Shown: one piece after another, positions 17,842 through 26,562 of the stretch
Numbering within the stretch: position 1 is the stretch's first letter
How the letters are laid out: the number at the start of each line of letters is the position of its first letter
Source: Paratissierella segnis
GTDB lineage: Bacteria > Bacillota > Clostridia > Tissierellales > Tissierellaceae
DNA length: 64,000 nucleotides
NCBI RefSeq assembly: GCF_014385195.1
Contig: NZ_JACRTG010000008.1
Coordinates: forward strand, 124,001 to 188,000
Reading direction: 5' to 3'
Notes under the pieces: model-generated
Told to the model about the DNA's origin: nothing
What the model saw: only the letters and a program-made list of their open reading frames with translations
Databases searched by the model: none
Translations under genes and position numbers: made by a program

Positions 17842-18507
17842 ATGGCTTTAACATTTAGTGGAGGAGGATCAATAATAATACCGGAAACGGTGATGAATGC
17901 TATCTTAGTTGTTGCAGTATTATCAATACTAGCTATAGTTGTAAATAAAAAAATAAAGAAGGCTAGGGTAGATAAAGCTCCCTCAAATTTTTTAAATGTA
18001 ATAGAGATATTTGTGGAATTTATTAACAACATGGTTAAAAGCAACATGGGAGAGAATAAAATGCAATACGCACCGCTTATGGCAGCTTTGATCAGTTTTA
18101 TAGCCTTTGCAAATATACTTGGTATATTTGGACTTGATGCCCCTACGTCGGATTATAGCGTTGCGCTTACTTTAGCTCTTTTTGTATTTTTTATAGTTCA
18201 GGGAACCAAAATTAAAAGCTCAGGCGGTTTAAAGGGATATTTAAAAAGTTTTACAAAACCTGTTGCCTTAATAGCTCCCATAAATATTATTTCCGAAATA
18301 GCGAATCCTATATCCATGTCTTTTCGTCTCTTTGGGAATATAATGACTGGTTCTTTAATTATGGCATTGCTTCATGGAGCTTTAGGATATTTTTCGCCAT
18401 TGGTAACTGCACCGCTTCATTTATATTTTGATTTATTTTCAGGAATACTGCAGTCCTATATCTTTGTTATATTAGCAATGATTTTTATAGATGGAGCAAC
18501 AGAATAA
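17842..18507 (+). CDS. atpB: F-ATPase subunit a
   Basis: A 221-residue integral membrane subunit that provides the ion half-channels and the essential arginine facing the c-ring. The conserved helix NPISMSFRLFGNIMTGSLI contains this arginine as Arg162. About six membrane helices are visible. AAGGAGTTG lies upstream of the ATG. It pairs with the c subunit encoded next, whose binding site looks Na+-specific. Confidence 0.95.
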   Translation: MALTFSGGGSIIIPETVMNAILVVAVLSILAIVVNKKIKKARVDKAPSNFLNVIEIFVEFINNMVKSNMGENKMQYAPLMAALISFIAFANILGIFGLDAPTSDYSVALTLALFVFFIVQGTKIKSSGGLKGYLKSFTKPVALIAPINIISEIANPISMSFRLFGNIMTGSLIMALLHGALGYFSPLVTAPLHLYFDLFSGILQSYIFVILAMIFIDGATE

Positions 18508-18528
18508 CAATTGAAAGGAGGAATTTAA

Positions 18529-18798
18529 ATGTTACAAGGTATATCAAGTGAAGCTTTTGTATTGGGATGTTCAGCAATAGCTGCAAGTATTGCCATGTTA
18601 GCAGGTCTTGGAGGTGCTCTGGGTCAAGGTATTGCAGCAGGAAAAGCATGCGAAGCAGTAGGCAGACAGCCTGAAGCTTCCGGTGAAATAACCAGAACTA
18701 TGATTTTAGGTCAGGCTATAACAGAAACCAATGCTATATATGGTTTGATAATTGCTATTATACTGCTATTTGTACAGCCTCTATTAGGTGGTTTATAG
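18529..18798 (+). CDS. atpE: F-ATPase subunit c, Na+-type binding site
   Basis: An 89-residue two-helix hairpin with the polar loop RQPEASG at 46-52. The ion site has Gln33 in helix 1 (LGQG), and Glu66, Thr67 and Tyr71 in helix 2 (QAITETNAIY). In the Ilyobacter tartaricus Na+ enzyme the corresponding residues are Gln32, Glu65, Ser66 and Tyr70, so this ring is predicted to carry Na+ (Thr replacing Ser is a conservative change). H+-only c subunits usually lack this Gln plus Ser/Thr pair. AAAGGAGGAAT precedes the ATG. It is 22 bases after atpB. Confidence 0.96.
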   Translation: MLQGISSEAFVLGCSAIAASIAMLAGLGGALGQGIAAGKACEAVGRQPEASGEITRTMILGQAITETNAIYGLIIAIILLFVQPLLGGL

Positions 18799-18852
18799 AA
18801 TTAGAATCGTGGAATATAAATGGATATGTTCTACGGTATGGGAGGTGTTATT

Positions 18853-19368
18853 TTGGGTGATTATAAGGTGATGGTTATACCTGATTTGCAAAGTATGATT
18901 ATTACTGCTATTACTTTAATTATTTTATATATATTATTTAAAAAGTTTTTGTATACGCCTGTGAATATGTATTTACAGGAAAGAAGAAACTTAATTCAAT
19001 CAGAAATCCATGATGCTAAAGAACTAAAAAAACAGGCTGAAATCCAAAAAGAAGAGCAGGAGGCACAAATTAATAGTGCACAGCGACAAGCTCAGGATAT
19101 AATTGAAAATTCCAGAAAATTCAGTGAAGAAATGAAGGGAAATATACTATCGGAAGCGAGAGAACAAGCCGAAGAAATTGTTCTTAAGGCTGAAAGGGAA
19201 GCAGAAAGGCGAAAGAAGGATAGTTTAGAGGAAATAAAAAATCAATCCGTTGACATTGCTGTTATGATAGCTTCTAAGATAATGGAAGAACAAATAAGTA
19301 TAGATAAACAAAATTTCCTAATTGACAAATTTATTGATGAGGTAGGGACATCAGAATGGCTAAATTAA
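18853..19368 (+). CDS. atpF: F-ATPase subunit b
   Basis: A roughly 171-residue stator subunit with one N-terminal membrane helix (MIITAITLIILYILFKKFLY) and a long charged alpha-helical coiled coil rich in Lys/Glu/Gln/Ala. I choose the TTG at 18853 because GGAGGTG lies five bases before it; the in-frame ATG at 18820 has no ribosome site and would add 11 residues. Dimers of b link the a subunit in the membrane to delta on the F1 head. It overlaps atpH by 13 bases. Confidence 0.92.
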   Translation: MGDYKVMVIPDLQSMIITAITLIILYILFKKFLYTPVNMYLQERRNLIQSEIHDAKELKKQAEIQKEEQEAQINSAQRQAQDIIENSRKFSEEMKGNILSEAREQAEEIVLKAEREAERRKKDSLEEIKNQSVDIAVMIASKIMEEQISIDKQNFLIDKFIDEVGTSEWLN

Positions 19369-19856
19369 ATAAAAAAATGAATAATGCGGCAGCAAATGAT
19401 TTTTCTTTAACTGATTTTTGGCTGGATCTTTATAGAATACCTGATTCCCAAAAGCAACTGGATTTAGTAAAGAAGATTCTCAATAAGGAAACTGAATTTG
19501 TGGATTTGATAATGAATCCGGATATTAAAGTAAATGAGAAAAGGAATTTAATTAACAATACTTTTAAAGATAATGTGTCAGAACCAATGTTAAAATTATT
19601 GAAAAAAATATTTCTTCAACATACTGATGTACAGACTGTTACAGCTGTAACAGCAATACCTATGGATATTAAGGCGCGGGAGAAGCTTAACGACACCTTA
19701 TGTGAAAAACTTAACAAGGAAATCATACTCATAAATGAAGTGGATACGTCTATTATAGGAGGAGTTCTTTTAAAGGTCGGAGATAAAATAGTGGATGCAA
19801 CATTAAGAAATGAACTAAAATCCATTGGTAAAACCTTAAAAGAAGTATCAATATAG
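19356..19856 (+). CDS. atpH: F-ATPase subunit delta
   Basis: A 166-residue F1 peripheral-stalk subunit. The N-terminal helical domain (LDLVKKILNKETEFVDLIMNP in parts) and the C-terminal IIGGVLLKVGDKIVDATLRNELK signature of OSCP/delta are present. It starts inside the atpF gene at ATG 19356 with GAGGTAGGGA upstream, so translation is coupled. Slightly short compared with the usual 175-180 residues but complete. Confidence 0.93.
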   Translation: MAKLNKKMNNAAANDFSLTDFWLDLYRIPDSQKQLDLVKKILNKETEFVDLIMNPDIKVNEKRNLINNTFKDNVSEPMLKLLKKIFLQHTDVQTVTAVTAIPMDIKAREKLNDTLCEKLNKEIILINEVDTSIIGGVLLKVGDKIVDATLRNELKSIGKTLKEVSI

Positions 19857-19873
19857 GAAGTTGAGGTTATAAG

Positions 19874-21385
19874 ATGTCTTTAGAACCATTAGATATAAGT
19901 TTATTAATAAAGAAACAAATAAGTAAATATGAAAAGAATTTAAATTATGTAGATACGGGTACTGTTGTTCAGGTAGGTGATGGTATTGCACAAATCCAAG
20001 GCCTGGATGCATGTATGTCGGGAGAGCTTATAGAGTTTCCTAAAGAAATTTATGGAATGGCTTTAAATCTGGAAATAGACAGCGTTAGCTGTGTGCTGTT
20101 AGGAAATGATAGGGACATAAAAGAAGGAGATACAGTAAAAAGAACCGGGAAAATAGTTGAAGTTCCCGTGGGAGAGGAGCTTATCGGAAGGGTGGTTAAT
20201 TCTCTTGGTCAGCCTATTGACGATAAGGGCAGCTTAAATGCTACGAAATTTAAACCGATTGAAAATATAGCTCCGGGAATTAATGATAGAAAATCGGTTA
20301 GTGAGCCGCTTCAAACCGGTATAAAAGCCATTGACTCCATGTTTCCCATAGGAAGAGGTCAAAGGGAATTGATAATAGGAGATAGGCAGACCGGAAAAAC
20401 TGCATTAGCGATAGATACGATTCTAAACCAAAAGGATCAGGATGTTATTTGCATTTATGTAGCTATTGGGCAGAAGAGGTCAACAGTTGCTCAAATCGTT
20501 GAGGTGTTTAAGCAAAACGGCGCAATGGATTATACTATAGTAGTTTCATCCACTGCAAGTGAATTGGCACCGCTTCAATATATCGCGCCTTACGCAGGAG
20601 TGACTATTGCAGAGGAATTTATGTATGAAGGTAAGGATGTTTTGATTGTATATGATGACTTATCTAAACATGCTGTTGCATATAGAACCATGTCATTGCT
20701 TCTCAGAAGAGCACCGGGTAGAGAAGCATTTCCCGGAGATGTCTTTTATTTACATTCAAGATTACTGGAAAGAGCAGCAAAATTGGATGATATACATGGC
20801 GGAGGTTCAATTACGGCGTTGCCAATAGTTGAAACCCTTGATGGGGACATATCGGCATATATTCCTACCAATGTTATCTCAATAACAGACGGACAGATTT
20901 TTCTTGAGACGGATCTTTTCTTTGTAGGGCAGAGACCTGCTATAAATACGGGACTTTCCGTATCTAGGGTTGGAAGCTCAGCTCAGATAAATGCTATGAA
21001 AAAGGTATCCGGAAGATTAAAACTTGAACTTGCTCAATATAGAGAGCTGGCGGCGTTTGCCCAATTTGGTTCTGAATTGGATAAGGATACCAGAGTTCAA
21101 CTTGATCAAGGAGAAAGAATGATGGAGATATTGAAACAGCCTCAATATTCACCTATGAATGTTGAAAAACAGGTTATTATTTTTTATGCAGTTATCAATC
21201 AATATCTTTTAGATGTTCCTGTATCAATGGTAATAGAATTTACAGAAGAATTTATTAAATTTGTTGAGGGGAATTTCCCTCATATATTAACAAATATTAG
21301 AGAAACAAAGGATTTAACTGAAGAAATAGAAGAAAATATAATATTAGCTATAAATGAATTTAAAAAATTATTTAGCTTTTCTTAA
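19874..21385 (+). CDS. atpA: F-ATPase subunit alpha
   Basis: A 503-residue noncatalytic nucleotide-binding F1 subunit. The Walker A sequence GDRQTGKT is at 169-176, with LQYIAPYAG and VYDDLSKHAVAYR further on and the alpha-specific signature PAINTGLSVSRVGSSAQ. Length and order are normal. The protein works with beta in the hexameric head. Confidence 0.98.
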   Translation: MSLEPLDISLLIKKQISKYEKNLNYVDTGTVVQVGDGIAQIQGLDACMSGELIEFPKEIYGMALNLEIDSVSCVLLGNDRDIKEGDTVKRTGKIVEVPVGEELIGRVVNSLGQPIDDKGSLNATKFKPIENIAPGINDRKSVSEPLQTGIKAIDSMFPIGRGQRELIIGDRQTGKTALAIDTILNQKDQDVICIYVAIGQKRSTVAQIVEVFKQNGAMDYTIVVSSTASELAPLQYIAPYAGVTIAEEFMYEGKDVLIVYDDLSKHAVAYRTMSLLLRRAPGREAFPGDVFYLHSRLLERAAKLDDIHGGGSITALPIVETLDGDISAYIPTNVISITDGQIFLETDLFFVGQRPAINTGLSVSRVGSSAQINAMKKVSGRLKLELAQYRELAAFAQFGSELDKDTRVQLDQGERMMEILKQPQYSPMNVEKQVIIFYAVINQYLLDVPVSMVIEFTEEFIKFVEGNFPHILTNIRETKDLTEEIEENIILAINEFKKLFSFS

Positions 21386-21402
21386 AACCGGGCGGTGAAA
21401 AG

Positions 21403-22260
21403 ATGGCACAATCAACACGTGATATAAAGAGGAGAATAAAAAGCATAGGCAGTATTATGCAGATAACCAAAGCTATGGAGCTGGTTTCTTCTGCGAAACT
21501 TACTAAAGCCAAGGAACGATTAATAAGGACTCGTCCCTACTACTATACTGTTTTAAAAAATATACAGCAAACATTCAATATAGTTGGAGATCGTCATCCT
21601 CTATTAATGGATAAAGAAATAAACAAATCATTATATATTGTCATTTCAGATGATAGAGGACTGGCAGGAGGTTATAACAACAACATTGTAAAGCTTGTGG
21701 AAGATGAAGCTAAAGGTAGAGAAAAAGATGTTTTTTTAATATTAATTGGGACTAAGTCAATAGATTATTTCAGAAATAGTGAATATAAAATTATAAAGAA
21801 ATTTACCGGAATCACCGAAGACCCTCTTTATTCTGATGCTGAAAAAATTGGAGAATTGGCATTTAATCTATATAAAGATTATGAGGTTGATGAAATAAAA
21901 GTTGCTTTTACAAGGTTTGTCAACAATCTGACTCATGAACCGGAAATAAGACAATTACTTCCATATGTAAGTTTCTGGGAGGAAGAAGATAGAAAAAACA
22001 AGGTAATAGACTTTGAACCATCTCCTGAAGAAGTTTTTGATTATTTGATACCTAAGTATGTAAATAGTTACATTTATGGTGCTTTAATTGAAGCATCCTG
22101 CAGTGAACAAGCTGCGAGAAGAATTGCAATGGAAGTAGCCACAGATAATGCAAAGGAAATTATTGAGGAATTGAAGGTAAGCTACAATCATGCAAGGCAG
22201 TCAGCTATCACTACAGAATTAAATGAAATCATTACAAGTGCGGAGGTTCTCAAAGAATAG
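21403..22260 (+). CDS. atpG: F-ATPase subunit gamma
   Basis: A 285-residue central rotor shaft. N-terminal DIKRRIKSIGSIMQITKAME and C-terminal ARRIAMEVATDNAKEII helices are the conserved coiled-coil parts; DDRGLAGGYNNN marks the central domain. GGGCGGTGAAAAG precedes the ATG. Confidence 0.97.
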   Translation: MAQSTRDIKRRIKSIGSIMQITKAMELVSSAKLTKAKERLIRTRPYYYTVLKNIQQTFNIVGDRHPLLMDKEINKSLYIVISDDRGLAGGYNNNIVKLVEDEAKGREKDVFLILIGTKSIDYFRNSEYKIIKKFTGITEDPLYSDAEKIGELAFNLYKDYEVDEIKVAFTRFVNNLTHEPEIRQLLPYVSFWEEEDRKNKVIDFEPSPEEVFDYLIPKYVNSYIYGALIEASCSEQAARRIAMEVATDNAKEIIEELKVSYNHARQSAITTELNEIITSAEVLKE

Positions 22261-22274
22261 AAAGGAAGGTGCTT

Positions 22275-23666
22275 ATGGGAAAAGGAAAAGTAGTCCAGAT
22301 AATCGGACCTATAGTCGATATAGAATTTGATGAAGATGAAATGCCGGAGCTTTTAAATGCTATTGAAATATATGCAAATGACGAGAAAATTATCGTAGAG
22401 GTAGCTCAACATATGGGCGATGATATAGTACGATGCGTTTCAATGGGAATTACAGACGGTTTAGTTAGAGGAATGGAAGCAAAGGATACAGGTCATCCTA
22501 TAAAAATACCTGTAGGCAGAGAAACCCTAGGTAGAGTCTTTAACGTATTAGGCGAAACCATCGATGGGAAAGAACAGGTAATTACCGACAAAATGGAATC
22601 CATACACAAAGATGCTCCATCCTTTGAAGAACAAGATACCGCAAATGAAATACTTGAAACGGGTATTAAGGTAGTTGATTTGATAGCTCCATACGCAAAG
22701 GGTGGTAAGGTTGGTTTATTTGGCGGAGCAGGGGTAGGAAAGACGGTTCTTATTCAAGAACTTATAAACAACATAGCAAGGGAGCATGGCGGGCTCTCTG
22801 TATTTGCAGGAGTTGGGGAGCGTTCCAGAGAGGGTAATGACCTCTATCATGAAATGATTCAGTCAGGGGTTATCGACAAGACTGCATTAGTGTTTGGTCA
22901 GATGAATGAACCACCCGGAGCACGTATGCGAGTTGCTTTGTCGGGACTTACGATGGCAGAATATTTTAGGGATGAAGAGGAACAGGATGTACTTTTATTT
23001 ATAGATAATATATTCAGATTTACTCAAGCTGGTTCGGAAGTGTCAGCGCTTCTTGGCAGAATGCCAAGTGCAGTAGGGTATCAACCGACTCTTGCAACCG
23101 AAATGGGGCAGCTTCAGGAAAGAATCACTTCAACCAAGAAGGGTTCAATTACATCGGTTCAAGCAGTATATGTGCCTGCAGATGACTTGACTGACCCTGC
23201 GCCTGCCACTACATTTGCACACTTGGATGCGACTACTGTACTATCAAGAAGCATATCTGAATTAGGCATATATCCTGCGGTAGATCCACTGGATTCAACT
23301 TCGAGGATGCTTGATCCTAAAATAGTAGGAGAAGAACATTATCAAGTAGCACGTGGAGTACAGGAAATACTTCAAAAGTATAAGGACTTGCAGGATATTA
23401 TAGCCATTCTTGGAATGGATGAGCTCTCTGATGAGGATAAGCTTGTTGTTAACAGGGCTAGAAAGATACAGAGGTTTTTATCTCAGCCATTTCATGTTGC
23501 TGAAGAGTTCACAGGAATCGAAGGCAAATACGTTCCGATTCAAGAGACAGTAAGAGGATTTAAAGAAATTCTTGAAGGCAAACATGACGATGTTTCAGAA
23601 ACGGCTTTCTTTATGAAAGGAAGCATTGATGATGTTCTTAAAGATACAAGCAATTTGGAGGGATAA
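22275..23666 (+). CDS. atpD: F-ATPase subunit beta
   Basis: A 463-residue catalytic subunit. Walker A GGAGVGKT is at 150-157, with catalytic glutamate in GVGERSREGNDLY, FIDNIFRFTQAGSEVSALLGR and the C-terminal AEEFTG segment. The ATG at 22275 is preferred to an upstream GTG at 22269 because GAAAGGAAGG then has normal spacing. It ends three bases before atpC. Confidence 0.98.
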   Translation: MGKGKVVQIIGPIVDIEFDEDEMPELLNAIEIYANDEKIIVEVAQHMGDDIVRCVSMGITDGLVRGMEAKDTGHPIKIPVGRETLGRVFNVLGETIDGKEQVITDKMESIHKDAPSFEEQDTANEILETGIKVVDLIAPYAKGGKVGLFGGAGVGKTVLIQELINNIAREHGGLSVFAGVGERSREGNDLYHEMIQSGVIDKTALVFGQMNEPPGARMRVALSGLTMAEYFRDEEEQDVLLFIDNIFRFTQAGSEVSALLGRMPSAVGYQPTLATEMGQLQERITSTKKGSITSVQAVYVPADDLTDPAPATTFAHLDATTVLSRSISELGIYPAVDPLDSTSRMLDPKIVGEEHYQVARGVQEILQKYKDLQDIIAILGMDELSDEDKLVVNRARKIQRFLSQPFHVAEEFTGIEGKYVPIQETVRGFKEILEGKHDDVSETAFFMKGSIDDVLKDTSNLEG

Positions 23667-23668
23667 AT

Positions 23669-24076
23669 ATGAGTTTATTCCATCTTGATATAGTAACCCC
23701 TAAAAGACAGTTTTTTTCTGATGATATTGATATGGTTGTGGTAAAGGGAATTGATGGAGAGCTTGCAGTGCTTAAAGGAAGAGCGCCTTTGATAACTCCG
23801 CTAAAAATAGGGAAGATCAGAATATTTAAGGAAGATACGGTTCTAGTAGCTGCAATAGAAGACGGTTATATAAGTGTTGACGAGAATTCCACAACTATCG
23901 TCACCAAGGGTGCAGAATGGCCTTATGAAATAGATATAGAAGGTGCTATGGAAGATAAGAGAAGAGCTGAAGAAGCTTTGAGAAGAGATCGCGGCGTGGA
24001 TGTAGTTCAAGCTGAATTGTTCTTAAGACGAGCACTAAATCGCATTGAAGTAGCACAATACCATAAGAAGGATTAA
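23669..24076 (+). CDS. atpC: F-ATPase subunit epsilon
   Basis: A 135-residue regulatory F1 subunit: an N-terminal beta barrel beginning FHLDIVTPKRQFFSDD and a C-terminal helical hairpin rich in Glu/Arg/Ala (EDKRRAEEALRR), which can brake ATP hydrolysis. It is the last gene of the operon and is followed by a strong hairpin. Confidence 0.95.
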   Translation: MSLFHLDIVTPKRQFFSDDIDMVVVKGIDGELAVLKGRAPLITPLKIGKIRIFKEDTVLVAAIEDGYISVDENSTTIVTKGAEWPYEIDIEGAMEDKRRAEEALRRDRGVDVVQAELFLRRALNRIEVAQYHKKD

Positions 24077-24087
24077 TAGAAAATATA

Positions 24088-24141
24088 TAAAAAAACGAGT
24101 AAATATCCATTATCATTTTTGGATATGTATTCGTTTTTTTT
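24088..24141. terminator. Bidirectional terminator between atpC and plsY
   Basis: AAAAAACGAGTAAATATCC and GGATATGTATTCGTTTTTT form a long imperfect stem with a 12-base loop, T-rich at both outer ends. It can serve atpC on + and plsY on -. Confidence 0.85.
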
Positions 24142-24793
24142 ATATATATTTAGATTTTGATTTCTTCTTTAGAGCATCTCTTACTCTACTTTCCTGATTA
24201 CTTATTATTTTTTTTATATTAGGTAAATGTTTATAAAAGCTTTGTAAAGCTATAAAAACAGTAATTAAAGTACAAGCAGTGCCGAAATTTAGATAAATAG
24301 TAGCCAATATAAAGAATGCAACTAAGGACATAGTTCCTAATGCAATGTAATCAGTTAACAAGGTAACTGTTAATATTATTAAAAAACCAATAATTCCAAT
24401 TCTGTAATCTATACCAAATAACATACCTAAAGTAGAGGCGGTTCCCTTACCACCTTTGAATTTCATAAAAAAGGGATAGTTATGACCAAGGATGACTCCT
24501 GTGCCATTTAGATATAAATTCAACATATTATTCTCTAAAAATGATATCTTGAATAAATACCTTATTAGAAGCAGAGAAATCACAGCTTTGATTATATCCA
24601 AAAGCCCTACCGTTACACCCATTTTCCAGCCAAAGACTTCTACTGTATTTGATGCACCGGCATTTCCGCCTCCAAGAGTTCTTATATCGACTTTTTTAAT
24701 AATTTTGCTCAAGATATAGGACCATTGTAGACAGCCTATTAGATAGCCAATTAGTATAACTATTATAAATTTATACATAAATAACATATTCAT
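24140..24793 (-). CDS. plsY: Glycerol-3-phosphate acyltransferase PlsY
   Basis: A 217-residue polytopic membrane enzyme that moves the acyl group of acyl-phosphate to glycerol 3-phosphate, the first acyl step of phospholipid synthesis. Family motifs are GGGNAGASNT near residues 41-50 and GHNYPFFMKFKGGKGTAST near 103-121. The start is uncertain: ATG codons at 24793, 24787 and 24778 are in frame and none has a good ribosome site. A 23-codon frame with an excellent ribosome site overlaps this start and may couple translation. The C-terminal Lys-rich tail is longer than usual. Confidence 0.93.
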   Translation of the reverse strand: MNMLFMYKFIIVILIGYLIGCLQWSYILSKIIKKVDIRTLGGGNAGASNTVEVFGWKMGVTVGLLDIIKAVISLLLIRYLFKISFLENNMLNLYLNGTGVILGHNYPFFMKFKGGKGTASTLGMLFGIDYRIGIIGFLIILTVTLLTDYIALGTMSLVAFFILATIYLNFGTACTLITVFIALQSFYKHLPNIKKIISNQESRVRDALKKKSKSKYI

Positions 24794-24842
24794 TTTCTAA
24801 TTTTTCTGCAGCCTGAAAACACCTCATTTGCAATATAGTCAT
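24771..24842 (-). CDS. Possible leader peptide overlapping plsY start
   Basis: A short frame of 23 codons on the minus strand begins with ATG at 24842, seven bases after GAGGGGGA, the best ribosome site in this gap. It encodes MTILQMRCFQ-AAEKLENEYVIYV and stops within the first codons of plsY in another reading frame. Because plsY itself lacks a ribosome site, ribosomes ending here could re-start on plsY. No homologue recognised; the alternative is chance. Confidence 0.35.
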   Translation of the reverse strand: MTILQMRCFQAAEKLENEYVIYV

Positions 24843-24950
24843 ATCTATTCCCCCTCATATAAGTTAGCTTTATATTATCAAAAAAGCCTATAGAAATCAA
24901 TAAATATTATTTAACAAATAGGCATGTGATTATGTCCGATTAAATAGGGG

Positions 24951-24979
24951 TTGATAAATAATAATATGGTATGTATACT
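24951..24979 (+). promoter_or_regulatory. Sigma-A-type promoter upstream of citG
   Basis: TTGATA at 24951-24956 and TATACT at 24974-24979 are separated by 17 bases, about 100 bases before citG. A second weak candidate (TATAAT at 25001-25006) is nearer to the gene. Confidence 0.5.
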
Positions 24980-25080
24980 TGGTTATGAAAACATTGCTAT
25001 AATAGATATTATGATAGAGTTTTTACAAGACAATAAAGACGCTATAATAAGGATCTTATGTATTAAGGAGGGAATATAGC

Positions 25081-25968
25081 ATGAATAATCATGAATTTTT
25101 TACCTATATAAATAGTCTTGCTACGAAATCAATGCTGTATGAATTAGCAGCAACGCCTAAACCCGGGTTGGTTGATAGGTCTAATTCAGGCGCCCACAAT
25201 GATATGGATATATTTACCTTCATAGATAGCAGCCTATCCATTAATACATATTTTTGTGAATGTGCAAAGGTCGGATATGAGTATAATGAAGATGATTATT
25301 CCAATTTATTAAATAGCTTAAGACCAATAGGTATAGTTGCAGAAAAGAAAATGTTTGAGGCAACAAAAGGAGTAAACACCCATAAGGGATTGATTTTCTC
25401 CTTAGGTCTTATATCTGCTGTATCAGGTGTTATATATAAAAAAACAAACAGCATATATATTAATTCTTGTAAAGTATCAAGGTTAATGAGAGAAGTCGCC
25501 AAGGGGCTTACTAATGAATTATCGAATATAGAAAATAAAAGCAAATTAACTTACGGAGAAATATTGTATAAAAAATATGGCATACAGGGAATAAGAGGGG
25601 AAGCAGAATCCGGATTTGAAACTGTATTAGAGCATTCATTGCCTTTATTTATATCTCTAATTAATGAAAACAAATATCATATAAATGATATATTGGTACA
25701 GGTTTTATTGAGTTTAATGGTAAATACCGAAGACAGCAATATATTAGGAAGACATGATATAGATACCTTAATATATGTTAAAGAAAAAGCTAAGCATGCT
25801 ATTGGATTGGGAGGTTATCTGACTTATGAAGGGCAAAACTATGTACGAGAAATGGATAAAGATTTTATTAAGCGGGGTATAAGTCCGGGGGGAGCTGCCG
25901 ACTTACTTGCAATTACAATTATGCTGCATATGCTTCAATATGGGAATGATTTAAGAGGTGTAAGATGA
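25081..25968 (+). CDS. citG: Triphosphoribosyl-dephospho-CoA synthase CitG
   Basis: A 295-residue enzyme that makes the prosthetic-group precursor of citrate lyase (or malonate decarboxylase) from dephospho-CoA and ATP. Visible motifs are TPKPGLVDRSNSGAHNDMD near 29-47, TKGVNTHKGLIFSLG near 96-110, the IRGEAESGFETVLE block and the C-terminal SPGGAADLLAITIM. AGGAGGGAATATAGC precedes the ATG. It overlaps citX by four bases. No citrate lyase subunits (citCDEF) are nearby, which is unusual. Confidence 0.92.
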   Translation: MNNHEFFTYINSLATKSMLYELAATPKPGLVDRSNSGAHNDMDIFTFIDSSLSINTYFCECAKVGYEYNEDDYSNLLNSLRPIGIVAEKKMFEATKGVNTHKGLIFSLGLISAVSGVIYKKTNSIYINSCKVSRLMREVAKGLTNELSNIENKSKLTYGEILYKKYGIQGIRGEAESGFETVLEHSLPLFISLINENKYHINDILVQVLLSLMVNTEDSNILGRHDIDTLIYVKEKAKHAIGLGGYLTYEGQNYVREMDKDFIKRGISPGGAADLLAITIMLHMLQYGNDLRGVR

Positions 25969-26480
25969 TTAATGAAAAGATATTATTAGAGATTCTAAAA
26001 TCCAGAGAGGATAGGGCAAATAGGCAGGAGGAGCTTTTAAAGAAATATCCATATAGTTTAATATCTTTTACTTTAAATACTCCCGGTGAAATTAAAGATA
26101 GCATATTATATAGAAAAGTACACAAAGAAGGTATAGAAGCGATAAGAAGTACATTGGGGAAACATGGAGTTAATATGGTTTTTTCTGAAGAATTACATAA
26201 AAATACAGGGCCTGAGTTTTACGCAATAGTGGATATAGATGCTAATAGCTTAAAGGGATTAATGGTAGATATAGAAGATAATCACAGGCTTGGACGTATC
26301 TTTGATATTGATGTGTTTGACAAAGGACACAATCAAATAGGCAGATCGAAATTGGGCTTAAGTAGCAGAAAATGTTTGATTTGTAATGAAGATGCAAGGA
26401 ATTGTATGATAAACAGAACACATTCATATGAGGATTTAATAAAAAAGGTGGAGGAAATAGTCTCAACCATAGAAGATTAA
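25965..26480 (+). CDS. citX: Holo-ACP synthase CitX (citrate lyase prosthetic-group transferase)
   Basis: A 171-residue transferase that attaches the phosphoribosyl-dephospho-CoA group to the acyl-carrier subunit. The family signature HRLGRIFDIDVFD and SSRKCLICNEDARNCMINRTHS is clear. It is translationally coupled to citG by a four-base overlap (ATGA). With only citG and citX present, the target carrier protein must be encoded elsewhere. Confidence 0.92.
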   Translation: MINEKILLEILKSREDRANRQEELLKKYPYSLISFTLNTPGEIKDSILYRKVHKEGIEAIRSTLGKHGVNMVFSEELHKNTGPEFYAIVDIDANSLKGLMVDIEDNHRLGRIFDIDVFDKGHNQIGRSKLGLSSRKCLICNEDARNCMINRTHSYEDLIKKVEEIVSTIED

Positions 26481-26562
26481 AATGTGTATGAGATAAAGCA
26501 AAGGTACCAATAAACATAGATAATAAATTAAGCAATTAGAATTATAAAAAGGAAGAAGATGA

